Positions 34,578-42,866 of a DNA stretch of 64,000 nucleotides are shown here, one piece after another. The stretch is from Flavobacteriales bacterium (lineage in GTDB: Bacteria; Bacteroidota; Bacteroidia; Flavobacteriales_F; PHOS-HE28), in contig CP129489.1 of NCBI GenBank assembly GCA_030584065.1, positions 1,841,497 to 1,905,496 on the forward strand, given 5' to 3'. The position numbers were made by a program, and so were the translations under genes. The notes under the pieces were generated by a model. The model was not told the DNA's origin. It did not search any database and saw nothing but the letters and a program-made list of their open reading frames with translations. Position 1 is the stretch's first letter, and each line of letters begins with the position of its first letter.

Positions 34578-34586
34578 TATCTTCAC
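34578..34586 (+). promoter_or_regulatory. Possible -7 box TATCTTCAC before the 1600 aa cargo
   Basis: One mismatch from TAnnTTCGC, 53 bases before the ATG at 34640. The 271-base gap otherwise holds only the upstream hairpin. Confidence 0.3.
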
Positions 34587-34639
34587 CTCCTCGTCCGTTC
34601 GTCCGCCCGTTCCGTCCCTCACCCTCATCCGCCCTGCCC

Positions 34640-37600
34640 ATGAGGATCATTACCCTTCGCCGCCCCCTCCTCCGCATCGCAAGCGCCTTCGGCACCGCCC
34701 TGGCCCTGATGTGCGCGGCCGGGCCTGAAGCGGCGGCCCAGTGCACCGGTGTGGCCATGGGGGGCACGGCGGCCGTACCCGCCGGCAACTGGAGCCCGGC
34801 CACCGTGCCGCCCACGCAGTCGGTGAACCTGAACATGACCACCACGGCGGGCTCCAACCTGGCCACCATCACGGGCTGCAACGCGGTGCTGATCACCAAC
34901 CTGGCGGCCATCAGCGGCCCCAACGTGCCCGGCGGCACCACCATCAGCGGGGGGGTGTGCGGCGCCAACACCGTGCAGCTGAGCGCCAACGCCACGGTGA
35001 CGGGCGCGGCCATCCACACCTTCACCATCCCGGCCTACGGCTCCAACGTGCCGCCGGCCAACCAGGGCATCCCCGCGGGCATCAACTGCTCGGTATGCCC
35101 CAGCACCTTCACGGCGAGCATCTGCGCCAACCAGTACGTGCAGTTCTATGCCTGCGCCGGCAATGTGTACACGATCAGCATGTGCAGCAGCGCGCCCGCC
35201 TCGGATTTCACCCTGAGCGTGACCAACAGCGATGCGGGCTTCACGGCCGTTCCGGTGGGCTACTTCGGATCCACCTTCGACAACGACGGCTGCGGCACCG
35301 GCAACGGCCCCAGCACGCTCACCTTCAGCCCGCAGACCTCGGGCACCTTCCGCGCCCGCGTCTTCCAGGACCCCTGCGTGGTGAACACGCTGCTCTGCGG
35401 CACCATCAGCATCTCCTGCAGCATCCCCACGCCGCCGCCCAACGACGTGGCGTGCAATGCCATCGCGCTGCCCGTGCCCACGGCCTGCTCCTACCAGCTG
35501 GCCGATGCGTCGTGGGGCAACACCGAAACGGGGATCCCCGCCCCGGGCTGCGGCGCCTACTTCGGCCGCGACAGCTGGTACTCGGCGGTGGTGCCCGCCA
35601 GCGGCAACCTGCGCATCCAGACCACCCTGGTGAGCGCCAACAGCCTGGGCATGGCGGTGTACACCGCGCCGGCCTGCAACGCCCCGCAGATCAACTGGAG
35701 CGTGGTGCTGTGCAGCCCCGGTCCATCGCCCCTGCTGGATGTGAGCGGCCTGGTGACGCCCAACACCACGGTGTACATCCGCGTGTGGCCGAACAGCAAC
35801 ATCGGCAACATGGGCACCTTCAACATCTGCGCCTTCGAGCCCACGCCGCCCTTCAACGACCTGCCCTGCGGCGCCTTCAACCTGCCCACGCCGGCGGTGT
35901 GCGCGCCCAACACCTACACCACCGAGTTCGCCACCAATAACATCCCGCTGGGCATCACGGCCGATCCCCCCGGATGCGGCGGCGCCATCAACAACGACGT
36001 GTGGTTCGCGGTGACGGTGCCGCCCACCGGCGCCTTCACCATCAACACCTTCGCCGGCAGCATGAGCGACCTGGCCATGGCCTGGTACCGGCTGAACACG
36101 GGCGGCTCGCTGTGCAACCCGCCGGGCTTCGCCGGCAACCTCACGCTGATCGCCTGCAACGACGACCAGTTCGCGCCCACCAACCTGATGCCGCGCATCA
36201 ACAGCCAGACCACCGCGCCGGCCATCACCCCGGCCCTGGTGGCGGGCGAGACCATCTACGTGCGCATCTGGCCGAAGGGCGCCGCCAACACCCCGGCCAC
36301 CAACGGCACCTTCAGCATCTGCGCCACCGAGAACGTGCCGCCGCCCAACGATGAGGCCTGCGGCGCCATCCCGCTGCCCACCAGCCTCAGCTGCAACCTG
36401 ATCCCCACCACCAACGAGGGCGCCTCCACCAACAACGCCTACCCCGTTCCGCCCTGCGGGGTGCCGGTGCAGAACGATGTGTGGTACACCTTCACCGTGC
36501 CACCCAACGGGCAGATCGAATTCAACACCCAGGCCGTGGGCCTCACCGATGCGGCCTTCGCCCTGTACGAGAGCAGCGGCGGCTGCGCGCCGGCCAACCT
36601 CACCCTGGTGACGGCGCCGAATTGCCAGGTCGGCGGCAGCTCCTTCGGAGCGCTCATGCCGCAGCAGCTCTTCGCCGGGCTGAGCGCCTCCACCACCTAC
36701 TACCTGCGGGTGTGGCGGCAGGGCGGCAATGTGGGCCCCTTCAACATCTGCGCGCGGCAGACGGCGGCGGCGCCCATCAGCGGCTGCGACCTCAACTCCA
36801 GCGACAGCGGCGGCCCGCTGGGCAACTACGGCAACAACGAGGTGTATGAGCAGACCTTCTGCCCGGTGAACCCCGGCGATGTGGTGGCCATCGACTTCAC
36901 CGCCTTCAGCACCCAGGCCAACAACGACTTCCTCACGGTGTACAACGGCCCCAGCACGGCCTCGCCGGTGCTCGGCGTCTTCTCCGGCGGAACGCTGCCC
37001 CCGGGCCTCGTCTCCACCGCCGTCGGCGGCTGCCTCACCATCCGCTTCACCAGCAACGCCTCGGTGGTGAGCAGCGGCTGGGTGATCAGCGTGAGCTGCG
37101 GCCCGCCCCTGCCGCCCATCCCCGCCGCACCCGCGCCCTGCAACACCACCATCTACGACAGCGGCGGCGCCTCGGGCAACTACACCAACAACGAGTTCGT
37201 GACGCAGACCTATTGCCCGCCCACCCCGGGCGAGGTGGTGACGCTCACCTTCACGCAGTTCGCGCTGGAGCAGAACTGGGATTTCCTTACGGTCTTCAAC
37301 GGCCCCACGGTGGGCGCGCCTTCGCTGGGCACCTTCACCGGCACGAACAACCCCGGCAGCTTCACCAGCACGCACCCCAGCGGCTGCCTCACCATCCGCT
37401 TCACCAGCGACGCCAGCATCGTTACGCCGGGCTACGCCGCCACCATCCGCTGCGGGCTGCCCCAGCCGCCGCCGCCCATTCCACCTGTGAACTTGTGCGG
37501 TTCTATAGTTTATGATCCTGGGGGGCCAACTAATAACTATCCTAATGCTGTGAACCAGAACCCAAACAACCAAGGTGGAAACGGTTGTTGGGATCCGCCT

Positions 37601-39442
37601 GGGCCTCAAGGCCCGTGCGCACCGGCAGGACCTTATCCGCCGCCGGCTGGTACTTGGGGGCAATATTGGTCTGAAACTTATTGTCCACCTATCGCAGGTA
37701 CAGCTGTTACGCTGTCATTCCTCACTTTCGATATGGAGAGTGCCTTCACGAATTGGGATAATGTCTATATCTACAATGGCCCCACGGTAGACCCCTACAA
37801 CGTGAACGGCACCCAGTTCCTCAGCGGTGCCGGTCTGCCCAATTGTGGAGGACCTGTGGGTTGGTGCAATCAAACGCTCGGGCCTGGAGGCTTCTCAGGA
37901 TCAGCGAATCCAGGATCATTCACTTCAACTCACCCGAGCGGATGTATCACAATCGCCATGACCAGCGATGATATCGTAAGTTTCTCGGGATGGTCTGCTG
38001 TGGTTGAATGCCAGAGCGTCTTCAACCCCAACGCCGACTGCATCTACGCGCTGCGCCTCTATGACAGCTTCGGCGACGGCTGGGCCGGCTCCACCCTCAC
38101 CGTGGTGGTGAACGGCGGCGCGCCCGCCACCTACACCATCCAAACGGGCACCTTCCAGCAGGTGCTGCTCAGCTTCGACAACGGCGACAACGTGCAGATC
38201 ACCTACAACGGCGCCGGCTACTTCCCCGGCGACAACTACTGGACGCTGGACCTGGTGGGCACCGAGTACTCGCTCTACCACAGTGCCATCCCGGCGGTGA
38301 GCGGGCCGCAGAGCTTCACCATCAACTGCGCCCTGCCCATCGGCCCGCCGCAGGAGGACTGCCCCGGCGCCCAGATCCTGTGCAACACCAACCCGGTGAC
38401 GGTGCAGACCAGCAACTTCGGCAGCATCGGCGACCTCACCCCCGCCAACAATGGCTGCCTGAGCATCAACGAGCGCCAGGGCGAGTGGTTCGTGTTCCGC
38501 GCGGGCGCCGTCACCCCCAGCCTGGGCTTCTCCATCGCCCCCACCGGCAGCGCCGACATCAACTGGGCCATCTGGGGGCCCTACTCCGTGGCCCTTACGG
38601 TGGACCAGATGTGCGATGCCATGACCGCGCCGCCCATCCGCTGCTCCTTCGCCACGGCCGCCAGCACCTTCGCGGCCACCGGCAGCTACAATACGGGCAT
38701 GGGCTCGCCCACCTATTCGGCGCCCCAGTTCAACCCCGCCGCCACGCCCACCTCGCAGGGTGCCGGCGGCAACGGCTGGGTGCCGGGCCTCACCGCCACC
38801 CCGGGCGATGTGTACATCCTTTACGTGAGCAACTTCACTCAGAACGGCACGCCCGCCACCCTCACCTGGACCAACGGCACGCTCGACTGCTTCCTGCCGG
38901 TGGAACTGCTCAGCTTCGACGCCAAGGCCCTGGAGGATGAGGTGGAGGTGCACTGGAGCACCGCCAGCGAGGTGAACAGCGCCTGGTTCATGGTGCAGCG
39001 CTCCGCCGACAACGAAACCTTCGAGACCATCGGGCGCGTGCAGGCGCGCGGCACGGTGAGCAGCCAGACGGACTACGCGTTCACCGACCGCAGCCCGCTG
39101 CCCGGCCTCTCGTACTACCGGCTGGAGCAGGTGGACCTCGACGGCACCGTGACCTACACGCACAGCGTGCCTGTCCGCTTCAAGCCGGCCGGCGCCACGC
39201 TGCAGCTCTACCCCAACCCGGTGCGCGAGGAACTGAACCTGCTGTTCGAGGCCAGCGTCGGCACCGTGCATTGGCTGGTGCTCGATGCCTCGGGCCGCAC
39301 GGCGCTCCACGGCAACGCGGGAGCCTCCGATGGCCCGCAGCAGCTGGTGCTCCCCACTGGCGCCCTGGAGTCCGGCGCCTACCTGCTCATCCTCACGCAG
39401 GAGGGCAACGAACTGGGCCGCCGCCGCTTCGTGAAGCACTGA
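34640..39442 (+). CDS. 1600 aa T9SS cargo with PPC-like repeats and three CUB domains
   Basis: The largest gene of the window. After a signal peptide (about 1-34) come the fibre-like N-module shared with the 30877 protein (SGPNVPGGTTISGG), a Cys-rich module, and PPC-like units beginning near 266, 400 and 567 (NDVACNA, NDLPCGA, NDEACGA). Three CUB-type domains begin near 715, 833 and 952 (SDSGGPLGNYGNNE, YDSGGASGNYTNNE, YDPGGPTNNYPNAV), each with a TVYNGP, TVFNGP or YIYNGP strand and a CLTIRFTS-like strand. They are followed by CIYALRLYDSFGDGWAGS (about 1133), an ERQGEWFVF domain (about 1239-1400), FnIII-like VEVHWSTASEVNSAWFMVQR (about 1425) and a T9SS sorting domain from about 1523 (LYPNPVREEL). 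CUB domains usually bind proteins or glycans. It has no small partner. The third CUB is markedly AT-richer than its surroundings. Confidence 0.88.
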   Translation: MRIITLRRPLLRIASAFGTALALMCAAGPEAAAQCTGVAMGGTAAVPAGNWSPATVPPTQSVNLNMTTTAGSNLATITGCNAVLITNLAAISGPNVPGGTTISGGVCGANTVQLSANATVTGAAIHTFTIPAYGSNVPPANQGIPAGINCSVCPSTFTASICANQYVQFYACAGNVYTISMCSSAPASDFTLSVTNSDAGFTAVPVGYFGSTFDNDGCGTGNGPSTLTFSPQTSGTFRARVFQDPCVVNTLLCGTISISCSIPTPPPNDVACNAIALPVPTACSYQLADASWGNTETGIPAPGCGAYFGRDSWYSAVVPASGNLRIQTTLVSANSLGMAVYTAPACNAPQINWSVVLCSPGPSPLLDVSGLVTPNTTVYIRVWPNSNIGNMGTFNICAFEPTPPFNDLPCGAFNLPTPAVCAPNTYTTEFATNNIPLGITADPPGCGGAINNDVWFAVTVPPTGAFTINTFAGSMSDLAMAWYRLNTGGSLCNPPGFAGNLTLIACNDDQFAPTNLMPRINSQTTAPAITPALVAGETIYVRIWPKGAANTPATNGTFSICATENVPPPNDEACGAIPLPTSLSCNLIPTTNEGASTNNAYPVPPCGVPVQNDVWYTFTVPPNGQIEFNTQAVGLTDAAFALYESSGGCAPANLTLVTAPNCQVGGSSFGALMPQQLFAGLSASTTYYLRVWRQGGNVGPFNICARQTAAAPISGCDLNSSDSGGPLGNYGNNEVYEQTFCPVNPGDVVAIDFTAFSTQANNDFLTVYNGPSTASPVLGVFSGGTLPPGLVSTAVGGCLTIRFTSNASVVSSGWVISVSCGPPLPPIPAAPAPCNTTIYDSGGASGNYTNNEFVTQTYCPPTPGEVVTLTFTQFALEQNWDFLTVFNGPTVGAPSLGTFTGTNNPGSFTSTHPSGCLTIRFTSDASIVTPGYAATIRCGLPQPPPPIPPVNLCGSIVYDPGGPTNNYPNAVNQNPNNQGGNGCWDPPGPQGPCAPAGPYPPPAGTWGQYWSETYCPPIAGTAVTLSFLTFDMESAFTNWDNVYIYNGPTVDPYNVNGTQFLSGAGLPNCGGPVGWCNQTLGPGGFSGSANPGSFTSTHPSGCITIAMTSDDIVSFSGWSAVVECQSVFNPNADCIYALRLYDSFGDGWAGSTLTVVVNGGAPATYTIQTGTFQQVLLSFDNGDNVQITYNGAGYFPGDNYWTLDLVGTEYSLYHSAIPAVSGPQSFTINCALPIGPPQEDCPGAQILCNTNPVTVQTSNFGSIGDLTPANNGCLSINERQGEWFVFRAGAVTPSLGFSIAPTGSADINWAIWGPYSVALTVDQMCDAMTAPPIRCSFATAASTFAATGSYNTGMGSPTYSAPQFNPAATPTSQGAGGNGWVPGLTATPGDVYILYVSNFTQNGTPATLTWTNGTLDCFLPVELLSFDAKALEDEVEVHWSTASEVNSAWFMVQRSADNETFETIGRVQARGTVSSQTDYAFTDRSPLPGLSYYRLEQVDLDGTVTYTHSVPVRFKPAGATLQLYPNPVREELNLLFEASVGTVHWLVLDASGRTALHGNAGASDGPQQLVLPTGALESGAYLLILTQEGNELGRRRFVKH
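37492..38015 (+). other. Low-GC segment encoding the third CUB domain
   Basis: Within the 1600 aa gene the codon usage changes sharply. Counted by eye, 37501-37560 is about 24/60 G+C and 37681-37740 about 29/60, against 42/60 in 37381-37440. Codons such as AAT, ACT, TAT and CCT appear here, unlike the C-ending codons elsewhere. The change starts near the CUB2/CUB3 boundary and ends before the GDGW module, so the domain appears to be a recent import. Confidence 0.7.
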
Positions 39443-39483
39443 GGCGCCGCCCCGCCCACTGGACCTGCGGGCGGCACCGGGCG

Positions 39484-39492
39484 TACCTTAGC
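39484..39492 (+). promoter_or_regulatory. Possible -7 box TACCTTAGC
   Basis: One mismatch from TAnnTTCGC, 10 bases before the ATG at 39503. Confidence 0.3.
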
Positions 39493-39502
39493 GGCTAGAG
39501 CC

Positions 39503-40075
39503 ATGAAGCGCCTGCTGGTCATCCCGCTGCTCCTGCTCGCCCTCGCGGCCCGCGCGGGGGGCGGCGAGCCGCCGGTGGCCACCTACACCTTCGGCATGAG
39601 CCTGATGACGGGCATGAACAGCGAGCTCTTCACGCTCTTCATCGTGAAGGAGTTCGAGGGCCGCATCATCCAGACCGAGCCCATCACGCGCGGCCAGTTC
39701 ATGATGCAGGCGCAGGGCACCGTGCCCAGCAAGGCCAACCCCGGCGGCGTCAACCTGTTCCGCAAGTACGAGGTGGCCGGCTGCCTGCTGCCGCCCGAGC
39801 TGGACGACGGCACGCGCACGGTGAGCGACTGCGGCGTGTTCGACGAGCTGTGGAAGCTGCGCTTCTGGGAGTACCCCTTCAAGCAGCGCGAGGGCCAGCA
39901 CCCCGGCCAGGGCTGGGCCGAGAGCCGCACCCAGCCGAGCCCGCGCCAGATGCTGCTGCTCTCGGGCTACGGCATCAACAGCCTGCACGACCTGGCCTGC
40001 GGCGAAGACCTCTTCCGGCTGCTGCGCGACATCGGCGACCCCGACTGGGTGGACAACTACCGCAAGGGCTACTGA
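39503..40075 (+). CDS. Hypothetical secreted protein
   Basis: A 190 aa protein with a signal peptide of about 18 residues (MKRLLVIPLLLLALAARA) and no motif I can assign. Recognisable stretches include TYTFGMSLMTGMNSELFTLF, CGVFDELWKLRFWEYPF, LLLSGYGINSLHDLACGEDLF and the C-terminal DPDWVDNYRKGY. Two or three cysteines could form a disulfide. It ends 4 bases before the MeaB-like gene, so the two probably share a transcript, although one product is secreted and the other cytoplasmic. Confidence 0.75.
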   Translation: MKRLLVIPLLLLALAARAGGGEPPVATYTFGMSLMTGMNSELFTLFIVKEFEGRIIQTEPITRGQFMMQAQGTVPSKANPGGVNLFRKYEVAGCLLPPELDDGTRTVSDCGVFDELWKLRFWEYPFKQREGQHPGQGWAESRTQPSPRQMLLLSGYGINSLHDLACGEDLFRLLRDIGDPDWVDNYRKGY

Positions 40076-40079
40076 GGCC

Positions 40080-41072
40080 ATGGCTGACCTGGACGCGCTG
40101 CACGAGGCCCTGCTGCTGGGCGACCGCGCGGCGCTGGGGCGTGCCATCACCTTGGTGGAGAGCCGGCGCGCCGAGGACCGGGCCGCTGCGGCGGAGCTGG
40201 TGGAGCGCTGCCGGCCCCGCGCGGGCCATGCGCTGCGGCTGGGCATCACCGGCATACCCGGTGCCGGCAAGAGCACGCTGATCGACGCGCTGGGCCTCTG
40301 GCTCATCGGGCAGGGCCATCGGGTGGCCGTGCTGGCCGTCGACCCCAGCAGCGCCCGCAGCGGCGGCAGCATCCTGGGCGACAAGACGCGCATGGAGCGC
40401 CTGGCGCAGCGCCCCGAGGCCTTCATCCGCCCCACCGCCGCCGGCGGCACACTGGGGGGCGTGGCACAGCGCACGCGCGAGGCCATCGTGCTGTGCGAGG
40501 CCGCCGGCTACGACCGCATCGTGGTGGAGACCGTGGGCACCGGCCAGAACGAGCTGGAGGTGGACCGCATGACCGACCTGAACCTGCTGCTGCTCATCGC
40601 CGGCGCCGGGGACGAGCTGCAGGGCATCAAGCGCGGCATCATGGAGAGCGCCGATGCCATCGCCTTCACCAAGTGCGAAGGCGAGGCCCGTGACCGCGCC
40701 GAGGCGGCGCGCCGCGAGCTGCGCGGGGCGATCCAGCTGCTGCCGCCGCGGCCCAGCGGCCGGCGGCCGGAAGCGCTGCTCACCAGCGCGCTCACCGGGG
40801 CGGGCATCGCCGAGCTGGGAGCGCGCCTGGAGGCCCTGCACGCGCAGGACCTCGCCAGTGGCCTGGTGGACGAGCGGCGGCGCGAGCAGGCGCTGCACTG
40901 GATGGAGCAGTCCATCGACCTGGGTCTGCAGGAGGCCTTCTACGCCGATCCGCGCGTGGCACACGCGCTGCCCGCGCTGCGCGAGGCCGTGCGCCGCGGG
41001 GAGCGGAGCCCTGTTGATGCCGCGGCCGCGCTGCTCGCGCTCTTCAGAACAGGCGGCGCACCTCTTCCTTGA
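40080..41072 (+). CDS. meaB: MeaB/ArgK-like GTPase (methylmalonyl-CoA mutase-associated)
   Basis: A 330 aa G3E-type P-loop GTPase. MeaB proteins gate cofactor loading and protect adenosylcobalamin-dependent methylmalonyl-CoA mutase. Walker A GIPGAGKST is at 58-66, AVDPSSARSGGSILGDKTRM at about 87-105, the switch region VVETVGTGQNELEVD at about 148-162, and AGAGDELQGIKRGIMESADA at about 174-193. Two positions are unusual: the switch reads GTGQNE where relatives have GVGQSE, and the base-specificity motif NKAD is TKCE at 197-200. No mutase gene is in view. The last 29 bases overlap the convergent gene on the minus strand. Confidence 0.88.
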   Translation: MADLDALHEALLLGDRAALGRAITLVESRRAEDRAAAAELVERCRPRAGHALRLGITGIPGAGKSTLIDALGLWLIGQGHRVAVLAVDPSSARSGGSILGDKTRMERLAQRPEAFIRPTAAGGTLGGVAQRTREAIVLCEAAGYDRIVVETVGTGQNELEVDRMTDLNLLLLIAGAGDELQGIKRGIMESADAIAFTKCEGEARDRAEAARRELRGAIQLLPPRPSGRRPEALLTSALTGAGIAELGARLEALHAQDLASGLVDERRREQALHWMEQSIDLGLQEAFYADPRVAHALPALREAVRRGERSPVDAAAALLALFRTGGAPLP

Positions 41073-41580
41073 TGGCCACCAGGCCCTCCTGCGAGGGCGT
41101 GTGCGAGAGCCGGGAGGCATTCTCGAACACCTTGCGCGACAGGTCGGTGCCCGCCGCCCCTTCGCCCACCTGCTCAAAGCTCATGTTCACCAGGCGGATG
41201 GTCTCCTCCTTGGCCTGCCGCACCTTCTGCCAGGCGCGGTCGCTCACGTAGATCTGCTGCGTCACGTTGTGGTCGAACTCCTCGCGGATGGTGGCCACCA
41301 GCGCCGATTGCAGGGCCCGGGCATCCATGCTGCCCCGGTGCACGCGCAGCACCAGGGGGCCGGGCTGGATGCGCTCGAGCAGGAGCGTGAGCCGCTCGTA
41401 GGCCTGCAGCCGCAGCGGCAGCACCTGCTTGCGGTCGTCCTGCCGCAGCTCGGCCATGCGCTCGGCGCCGCGCTCGGCGGAGCGGGCGCGCAGGAAGTGC
41501 CGGATGGTGTAGAACGCGGTGAGGAAGACCACCACGCTGGGCATGATGGCCACCAGGACGAGCACAACGGGATCGTTCAT
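41044..41580 (-). CDS. Conserved hypothetical membrane-anchored protein
   Basis: A 178 aa protein with one N-terminal transmembrane helix (DPVVLVLVAIMPSVVVFLTAFY, about 3-24) followed by a charged, largely helical cytoplasmic part (RHFLRARSAERGAERMAELR, QAYERLTLLLERIQPG, EEFDHNVTQQIYVSDRAWQKV, AKEETIRLVNMSF). It resembles a Bacteroidota-restricted family of unknown function (probably the one now called DUF7935). The ATG at 41580 puts the helix at the N-terminus; the frame is open further upstream without support. Convergent overlap with the MeaB-like gene; divergent from the next aminotransferase. Confidence 0.75.
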   Translation of the reverse strand: MNDPVVLVLVAIMPSVVVFLTAFYTIRHFLRARSAERGAERMAELRQDDRKQVLPLRLQAYERLTLLLERIQPGPLVLRVHRGSMDARALQSALVATIREEFDHNVTQQIYVSDRAWQKVRQAKEETIRLVNMSFEQVGEGAAGTDLSRKVFENASRLSHTPSQEGLVAIKEEVRRLF

Positions 41581-41642
41581 CGTGGGAAAAACGGTGGACG
41601 AATATCGGCCAAACGCGGGGGAAGCGCCGGTGCGGGCTTCGT

Positions 41643-41651
41643 TAGCTTCGC
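41643..41651 (+). promoter_or_regulatory. Putative -7 box TAGCTTCGC for the 41.7-44.6 kb operon
   Basis: Perfect TAnnTTCGC match in the divergent gap, 30 bases before the ATG at 41682. Confidence 0.5.
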
Positions 41652-41681
41652 GCCTTCGCCGCCAGCCAGGCGGTGCACGGC

Positions 41682-42866
41682 ATGCATTTATCCCCGCTCG
41701 TCCAGTCCATCGTGGAGCCCGCCACACTGCTCATGGCCCGCCGGGCCCGCGAGCTGCGCGCCCAGGGCCGCGACATCATCGACCTCAGCCTCGGCGAACC
41801 TGACCACGACCCGCCCGCCTTCGCCCTGGAGGCAGCCCACGAGGCGCTGCGCGGCCCCTGGCACAAGTACCCGCCCGTGAACGGCTTCCTCGATGTGCGC
41901 CAGGCCATCGCGGACAAGTTCCAGCGCGACAACGGCCTCGCCTATTCGCCCGAGCAGATCGTGATCAGCACCGGCGCCAAGCACAGCATCATGAACGTGG
42001 TGATGAGCCTCTGCGGGCCGGGTGATGAGGTGGTGATCCCGGCACCCTACTGGGTGAGCTACTCCGAGCAGGTGAAGCTGGCCGGCGCCACCCCCGTGCT
42101 GGTGCGCAGCACGCTGGAGGAGGACTGGAAGGCGCCGGTGGAGCGCATCGCCGCCGCCATCACGCCGCGCACGCGCCTGCTGATGTTCAGCTCGCCCTGC
42201 AACCCCAGCGGCTCGGTGCTCTCCCTGGCCGAGCTGGAGGCGCTGGCCGAGGTGGTGCGCCGCCATCCGGATCTGTACGTGATCTCCGACGAGATCTACG
42301 AGCACATCGTCTTCGAGGGCCGCCACCTGAGCTTCGCCGCCCTGCCGGGCATGATGGAGCGCACCATCACCGTGAACGGGCTGAGCAAGGCCTTCGCCCT
42401 CACCGGCTGGCGCATCGGCTACATCGGCGCGCCGCTGTGGATCGCGCAGGCCTGCACCAAGATCCAGGGCCAGTTCACCAGCGGCGCCAACAGCATCGCC
42501 CAGCGCGTCACCATGGCCTGCGTGGCCGCCGACCCCGCGGTGCTGGCGCCCATGCGCGCCGACTTCCTGCGCCGCCGCGACCTCACCCTGAAGGCCATGG
42601 AGGCCATCCCCGGCTGGCGCTGCAATGTGCCGCAGGGCGCCTTCTACCTGATGCCCGATGTGAGCGCCTCCATTGATGGGAGGACCATCAAGGGCTCGGT
42701 TGACCTGAGCCTGTACCTGCTCGACGCCGCGGGCGTGAGCCTGGTGGAGGGCCGCTCCTTCGGCGCCGAGGGCACCTTGCGCATCAGCTACGCCACCAGC
42801 GACGACAAGCTCACCGAGGCCATGGCGCGCGTAGCGCGGGCCATCGAACAGCTGCGCACGGCATGA
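41682..42866 (+). CDS. Aspartate aminotransferase-like PLP enzyme
   Basis: A 394 aa class I aminotransferase resembling the Ib subgroup of aspartate aminotransferases. Motifs: DLSLGEPDHDPP, YPPVNGFLDVRQAIADKF, GPGDEVVIPAPYWVSY, FSSPCNPSGSVLS, VISDEIYEHIVFEG and NGLSKAFALTGWRIGY, where Lys236 is the expected Schiff-base lysine; LRISYAT carries the substrate-carboxylate arginine. It probably interconverts aspartate/oxaloacetate and glutamate/2-oxoglutarate. The ATG at 41682 is preferred over the in-frame GTG at 41673. Its stop overlaps the next start by ATGA, coupling it to the RfaE1-like kinase. Confidence 0.92.
   Translation: MHLSPLVQSIVEPATLLMARRARELRAQGRDIIDLSLGEPDHDPPAFALEAAHEALRGPWHKYPPVNGFLDVRQAIADKFQRDNGLAYSPEQIVISTGAKHSIMNVVMSLCGPGDEVVIPAPYWVSYSEQVKLAGATPVLVRSTLEEDWKAPVERIAAAITPRTRLLMFSSPCNPSGSVLSLAELEALAEVVRRHPDLYVISDEIYEHIVFEGRHLSFAALPGMMERTITVNGLSKAFALTGWRIGYIGAPLWIAQACTKIQGQFTSGANSIAQRVTMACVAADPAVLAPMRADFLRRRDLTLKAMEAIPGWRCNVPQGAFYLMPDVSASIDGRTIKGSVDLSLYLLDAAGVSLVEGRSFGAEGTLRISYATSDDKLTEAMARVARAIEQLRTA

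Noticed and set aside
30529..35028. 1499-codon open frame on the minus strand opposite the cargo genes
   Set aside because: It is antisense to clear secreted proteins, its translation is His/Gly/Ala/Arg-rich low complexity, and GC-rich DNA with C-ending codons routinely leaves the opposite frame open.
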